From contig CAVPDE010000015.1 in the NCBI GenBank assembly GCA_963702565.1, positions 1-64,000 of the forward strand: DNA of 64,000 bases, in the 5' to 3' direction. Within the stretch, counting starts at the first letter, position 1, and every line of letters begins with the position of its first letter. The translations under genes and the position numbers were made by a program. Shown piece by piece: positions 60,075 through 64,000 of the stretch. The notes below the pieces were generated by a model. It was not told the origin of the DNA and did not search any database. It worked only from the letters and a program-made list of their open reading frames with translations. Source of the DNA: CAVPDE01 sp963702565 (GTDB lineage Bacteria > Desulfobacterota > DSM-4660 > Desulfatiglandales > HGW-15).

Positions 60075-60941
60075 ATGAAAAACTCCAAAAGGACAATCAT
60101 CTTTTTTTGCACCGTGGGAATCTCGCTGACGATTCTTGGAACGACTCTTCTGAGTAGTGCAAAGCAGGAGGACCCTGTTTTAGCGACAGTCAATGGTGTA
60201 CCCATCACACAGTCGCAGCTAACGCCCCTGATCGAACAGTATCAAGACAAAGCCAAGAAGGAGAGCGTGGGCAAGGAGCAGGCACTCAAAATATTGCAAG
60301 GTGTAGTGACACGGCAACTTATCCTCCAGCAGAAAGAGAGCAACAGCATCAGGAAGGAGGAAAGAATCGCCAGGAAGGTCAAGGAGTTTGAAGAAAAGCT
60401 CGTTGTCAGTGCTTATCTCGAAAAGCATGTGATGAGCCATCTCATAGTAACCAATGAAGAAATCAAGGAATACTACAAGCAGAATTTAGCCAGATTCGCC
60501 TCTCCGCCAAGAGTGAAGGCGCGGCAAATCCTGCTCAGAGATCGCAAACAGGCTGAGCAGATAAAGGAAAAACTCCGAAAGAAGGAGGACTTTGCCAAGT
60601 TGGCCAAGGAGTATTCCATTGATCTCCCACAGGGTCGGGAGGGAGGCTCCTTGGGCACCATTGAAAAGGGCAGGATCCCGCCGGAGTTGGAAAAAGCCCT
60701 TTTCATACTGAACGTGGGGGAAATAAGTGAAATCGTGGAGACAGACTACGGCTTTCACATCCTGACGGTTGATGAAATAATCACCACCCAGTATAGGCCT
60801 GTTGAGGAGGTGAGCGAGAGCATCAAAAGGCAGCTTGTGCTTCAAAAGGAAGCAAAAGCCTTCGACGAGATGTATGACAAGCTTGGAAAGAACGCCAAAG
60901 TGGAGATATTTGAGGACAGAGTGCAAGCTTCTCAAAGGTGA
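60075..60941 (+). CDS. periplasmic parvulin-type peptidyl-prolyl isomerase (PpiC/SurA-like), 288 aa
   Basis: A membrane or signal helix (IIFFCTVGISLTILGTTLLS) leads into a SurA-N-like helical domain (VNGVPITQSQLTPLIEQYQD). The parvulin domain (about 145-245) has VKARQILLRDRKQAEQIKEK, FAKLAKEYSIDLPQGREGGSLG and VGEISEIVETDYGFHILTV. It would assist folding of exported proteins. AGGAG precedes the ATG. Neighbouring secreted-protein genes make them likely clients. Confidence 0.88.
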   Translation: MKNSKRTIIFFCTVGISLTILGTTLLSSAKQEDPVLATVNGVPITQSQLTPLIEQYQDKAKKESVGKEQALKILQGVVTRQLILQQKESNSIRKEERIARKVKEFEEKLVVSAYLEKHVMSHLIVTNEEIKEYYKQNLARFASPPRVKARQILLRDRKQAEQIKEKLRKKEDFAKLAKEYSIDLPQGREGGSLGTIEKGRIPPELEKALFILNVGEISEIVETDYGFHILTVDEIITTQYRPVEEVSESIKRQLVLQKEAKAFDEMYDKLGKNAKVEIFEDRVQASQR

Positions 60942-61139
60942 CAAGATAGCTTTGTGTACAGGAACGGTTCATGGATGTGGGATAGGGACAGCCCCGAATG
61001 GCTCGATTTATTCTAGTGCCATTGGTGCCGAAGTGGGGAGCTTGGAGATATTCGACGCGCCGGGCAGGTTTTTCCGGAGGGGTCCTTCAGTCAAAACCGC
61101 GTCATGAGATTCGGAACAATGGGGAAGGGGGACGAATAA

Positions 61140-61823
61140 TTGAGCAAAGGTCGTTTTCCATTTGTCTTGCTGCTTGTAGCACTCTTGACCTATTCTGAAG
61201 TTCCGGCGAGCGCGACGCCGAAGATCGAGGTTGAGGACAAGGTTTTCAATTTCAAGGAAATGATAGAAGGCCAAACCATTGAGCATGTCTACAAGATTCA
61301 AAACAAAGGGGATCAGCCTTTGGAGATCCAGCGGGTGAAACCAGGGTGAGGTTGCACCGTGGCCCATTTCGACAGGGTCATCCCTCCCGGCGGGGGGGGC
61401 CGTATCATCCTGAAGGCGGATACCTCTGGACATGCAGGAAAGGTGCGCTGGCAAACCCGGATTTTCAACAATGATCCAGTTACCCCGGTTGAGACAATTG
61501 TCATGGAAGGCCTTCTCAAACAGTCAATCGTCTTTTGGCCATCCATAGTCTTCCTCAAGGGATCGCAAAGGGAATCCATCGTGAGGAGCGTTAGGATAGA
61601 AGGAAAGCTCGACAAGCGCCTAGAGATCGAACCCCTCAGTTTCAGCCTCGCCGAGCAGGTGAATTACAAAATAGTGGAGATCGAACAGGGAAAGGTTTAC
61701 GAGGTACGGTTCGCGAGTCTCCCCAACACTGAAAAAAGATACCGTGGATTTCTCAAGCTCAAGACAGGTTACGTGGAAAAGCCGGAGATAGCAATTCCGA
61801 TATGGGGTGACTTCACAAACTAG
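61140..61823 (+). CDS. DUF1573 exported protein with in-frame UGA at the conserved CGC motif (candidate selenoprotein), 227 aa by readthrough
   Basis: TTG start with AAGGGGGA upstream and a signal peptide (FPFVLLLVALLTYSEVPASA). The DUF1573 core follows: EDKVFNFKEMIEGQTIEHVY, IQNKGDQPLEIQRVKPG, then UGA (61347-61349, codon 70), then GCTVAHFDRVIPPGGGGRI. Family members usually read CGCT here, so UGA replaces the first Cys of the CGC pair, the classic signature of selenocysteine. The frame is open for 154 codons beyond it. A 7-bp stem (arms 61359-61365 and 61375-61381, loop of 9) sits 17-25 bases after the UGA, within the usual SECIS distance, but its loop lacks the expected early G. A nonsense mutation is the alternative. 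Confidence 0.7.
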
Positions 61824-61899
61824 ACGTCCGCTGTGTCTACGCTTGTCAATAGAGGGCGCTTCCTGTGCTGGCTATGTAGTGAGGGCAAGGTATTCCGAG

Positions 61900-61929
61900 T
61901 TGCCTTTTTACCGCCTATTTCAGTATAAT
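61900..61929 (+). promoter_or_regulatory. sigma-70 promoter of the FHA copy
   Basis: TTGCCT, 18 bases, TATAAT; the same layout as at 35807-35836 before the full-length FHA-GspB gene. Confidence 0.55.
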
Positions 61930-61945
61930 TCAGTTCAAGGGACTC

Positions 61946-62347
61946 ATGGCAAGACTGCTTTGGGAACATGAAGGGCAGGTGATCAAGGACTATCCCTTTC
62001 CAATGGGCAGCGTCGCGATCGGTCGGCGCAAAGAGAGTAGCATTGTCTTCACCAACCCCGAGGTTTCTTCCACCCATGCAAGGATCGATAAGATCGGGAC
62101 GCACTATATGCTATGGAAGCTCCGGTTCCGTCTCCTCATGATGAACGTGGATTTTGCAGGCGTGGCAGAGCCCATGCAGGCAGTCCTGCTCACGCAGAGG
62201 ATTTACCTCGACGGTCTGACCAAAGATGCTTGCACTCAGCGCTTCCTGACCGTTCGCAATGCCGTGATCGCCGTGATCTGGTCGATCATGCAGGACCTTG
62301 AGGGAGTCGAGCCTCCCGCTGAATCCGCTCAACCAAAGACCCACTGA
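61946..62347 (+). CDS. truncated FHA-domain copy fused to an unrelated C-terminus, 133 aa
   Basis: Residues 1-55 nearly repeat the FHA-GspB protein (MARLLWEHEGQVIKDYPFP, IGRRKESSIVFTNPEVSSTH), and the DNA similarity extends upstream through the promoter. Homology stops near 62110, before the conserved NGTF of the FHA fold, and continues into about 75 residues of unknown origin (MNVDFAGVAEPMQAVLLTQR, QRFLTVRNAVIAVIWSIMQD). The FHA domain is therefore incomplete. It is probably a non-functional chimera from partial duplication, though the frame is intact. Confidence 0.6.
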   Translation: MARLLWEHEGQVIKDYPFPMGSVAIGRRKESSIVFTNPEVSSTHARIDKIGTHYMLWKLRFRLLMMNVDFAGVAEPMQAVLLTQRIYLDGLTKDACTQRFLTVRNAVIAVIWSIMQDLEGVEPPAESAQPKTH

Positions 62348-62469
62348 GCGCAAATCGCAAAAAGCCACTAGGCCCAAAGCTCTATTCCCAAGGTGCCACG
62401 GACAATCTCCGCCTGTCCACCAGGCCTATGGCGGGCTTGTCCGTGCATGCTTCCCCCGCGCAAAATCCC

Positions 62470-62718
62470 CCGCCTTTTTTCGTGTTTTCCAACTTTCGCC
62501 TGCCCTGAGCCCGGTCGAAGGTGCTTTCGTGATAGTCTTTTGTTCTATATTTTGAGCGAACGGTTTTCTATTTCTCCTTGTCCCGCCGTAGTTTGAACGT
62601 AGGCGGATGTGACTCGAACGACCCCGAGCAGAGCCTGCCCTGAGTCGAATCGAAGGGTCGAGGGGGAGTGGGCGAGAGAATCCTTCTTCTTTCGTGCTTT
62701 TATCCTTTCGTGTTTTCG
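62470..62718. repeat. mosaic intergenic repeat region, TTTCGTG family, interrupted by intron copy 2
   Basis: TTTTTTCGTGTTTTCCAAC, GGTGCTTTCGTGATAG and CTTTCGTGTTTTCG belong to the TTTCGTG family. Two CTGCCCTGAGCCCGGTCGAA and CTGCCCTGAGTCGAATCGAA segments resemble the widely distributed CCCTGAG...TCGAAGGG repeat. The group II intron copy starts right after TTTCGTGTTTTCG. Confidence 0.6.
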
Positions 62719-64000
62719 GTGCGCCAGGACAAGCCTGGCTGATCTTGTAACCTGAAAGGAGGTTACCCTGCAAATTGCTCGTTCAGCAGGTAGCGGAGCG
62801 GGCGGCCCGCGGAATAATCCAAAGGGTCGAAGCCTCGCCGAGCGAACGCGCGAGCCGTAACGCAAGTGAACCCGATCCGGCCTCGTTACACCGATGGAGG
62901 GTGGCCAGCCCGCCGAAAAGTGGTGAAGCCCGCCGCCGATGGTGAAGCAACGAGCAAGAGCAACCATTGGGCCTCCCGGGGTGAGAGGGGACAGCGCGTG
63001 CGGAAAGATGAGCCGAGGAACCTGGGAGACCCGATGCAGTGGCGGAAGTGTGGCTAACCTGTGGTGGGAAAACATAACTGCCATGGGGCTGCATTGGGAG
63101 TCGGAGGGGTTCATAGTAGCGAAGAAGCGGTTAATCCCCGTGGAGCGAAGGGACCCTGCTGAAGACGTGTTTTGGTAGGAAGGGAGGAATGCCGATTGGG
63201 GAAACCTACTACGGAAGAGGCGGCAAAGCCTGAGAAAGGCATGACGCCGAGTCTTTCTTCCCTGAGACAGAAACTGGGCCAAAAGGCCAAGCGGGAACCG
63301 AAGTTTCGGTTCTACACGTTGTACGGCCATATAAGCCGGGATGACGTGTTGGCGGCGGCATGGACCCTGGTGCGTGCCAACAAGGGCGCAGCAGGCATAG
63401 ACGGCGTAACGATTGAGCGGGTTGAGGAACAAGAGGGTGGTGTGGCGGTGTTTCTGGAGAGCATCCAGAAGGAACTGCGCACGAAGACCTATAAACCGCA
63501 ACCCGTGCGCCGGGTGTTTATCCCAAAAGCCAATGGAAAGAGGAGGCCGTTGGGTATCCCGACGGTGCGGGACCGAATGGTCCAGACGGCAACGCTTCTT
63601 ATCTTGGAGCCGATTTTCGAAGAAGACTTTGAAGAATGCTCCTACGGGTTCCGTCCTGGGCGCTCGGCCCATGATGCACTGGAGGAAATCCGGGGCCATA
63701 TCAAGGCTGGCTTTTGCGCGGTGTATGATGCTGATCTGAAAGGATACTTTGATTCGATCCCGCACGAGAAGCTGATGGCGTGTTTGCGCATGAGGATCAC
63801 GGACCGCTATGTGCTGAAGCTGATTCGTATGTGGCTGGAGGCGCCGGTGGTTGGAGAGTCTGGTTCTGGAGGGGGCGGAGCATCGTCCCGCACAAAGAAA
63901 GGGACTCCCCAAGGAGGAGTGATTTCTCCTCTGCTTGCCAATGTGTATTTGCATTGGTTTGATAAAGTGTTCCATCGAGCTGGTGGGCCTGCGGTGTGGG
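62719..64000 (+). mobile_element. group II intron, copy 2 (cut by window end)
   Basis: Begins at GTGCG and looks identical, base for base, to 25657-26938 as far as I compared. Same orientation, and the same kind of target (TTTCGTG[C/T]TTTCG). The identity implies recent retrotransposition or ongoing homogenisation. Confidence 0.88.
63196..64000 (+). CDS. ltrA: group II intron reverse transcriptase-maturase, copy 2 (3'-truncated by window)
   Basis: Same protein as at 26134 (TTG start, GGGAGG upstream). The visible part runs through RT4 (YDADLKGYFDSIPH) and GTPQGGVISPLLANVYLHW and is cut just before the YADD catalytic motif by the end of the window. Confidence 0.88.
   Translation, partial: MGKPTTEEAAKPEKGMTPSLSSLRQKLGQKAKREPKFRFYTLYGHISRDDVLAAAWTLVRANKGAAGIDGVTIERVEEQEGGVAVFLESIQKELRTKTYKPQPVRRVFIPKANGKRRPLGIPTVRDRMVQTATLLILEPIFEEDFEECSYGFRPGRSAHDALEEIRGHIKAGFCAVYDADLKGYFDSIPHEKLMACLRMRITDRYVLKLIRMWLEAPVVGESGSGGGGASSRTKKGTPQGGVISPLLANVYLHWFDKVFHRAGGPAVW

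Overview
The window looks like chromosomal DNA from a strictly anaerobic, Gram-negative deltaproteobacterium-like organism (Desulfobacterota, Syntrophobacter-type affinity). This is inferred from a Wood-Ljungdahl carbonyl-branch cluster, a complete-looking type II secretion (T2SS) operon, sigma-54 promoters, C-terminal surface sorting tails and an abundance of intergenic inverted repeats. No rRNA, tRNA or CRISPR array was seen.

Layout. 1-3.4 kb: 3' end of an unknown gene, a small hypothetical gene, an ATP-type phosphofructokinase, a 5'-truncated histidine kinase and biotin protein ligase (birA). 3.6-11.1 kb, minus strand: replication block dnaA-dnaN-gyrB-gyrA with no recF. 11.3-18.6 kb, plus strand: cooC/acsF, acsD, acsB (as two overlapping reading frames), acsC and acsE, without a CO dehydrogenase catalytic subunit. 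18.8-21.4 kb: a SpoIIE-type PP2C phosphatase divergent from a STAS-TM-LysM protein, possibly an envelope-linked partner-switching pair. 21.4-36.7 kb: an STN-domain protein and the T2SS genes gspC, D, E, F, G, H, I, J, K, L, M, ending in an FHA-TM-GspB fusion. A 1.9 kb group II intron sits between gspD and gspE.

37.4-52.4 kb is an extracellular-protein locus. It holds an FN3/calcium-repeat surface protein, a membrane-anchored coiled-coil protein with a RelE-like tail, a frameshifted CGCG-repeat protein with a dockerin-like end, a small cohesin protein, a dockerin-like protein, a cohesin-plus-dockerin protein and a giant cohesin/Ig-repeat protein with a C-terminal anchor. The giant gene carries a TAG and a frameshift. 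Together they suggest a non-cellulosomal cohesin-dockerin assembly exported through the adjacent T2SS.

52.4-62.4 kb holds small genes (a 33-aa membrane peptide, a 59-aa protein, a ribbon-helix-helix regulator), a NarL-type response regulator, secreted proteins, a HEAT-repeat protein, a second copy of the dockerin-like protein, a parvulin isomerase, a DUF1573 protein with an in-frame UGA at a conserved Cys position (candidate selenoprotein), and a truncated chimeric copy of the FHA gene. Four sigma-54 promoters, each preceded by similar AGTGGAA dyads about 115-140 bp upstream, appear to tie this half of the window into one regulon. The window ends inside a second, apparently identical group II intron. 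Both intron copies sit in TTTCGTG-type intergenic repeats.
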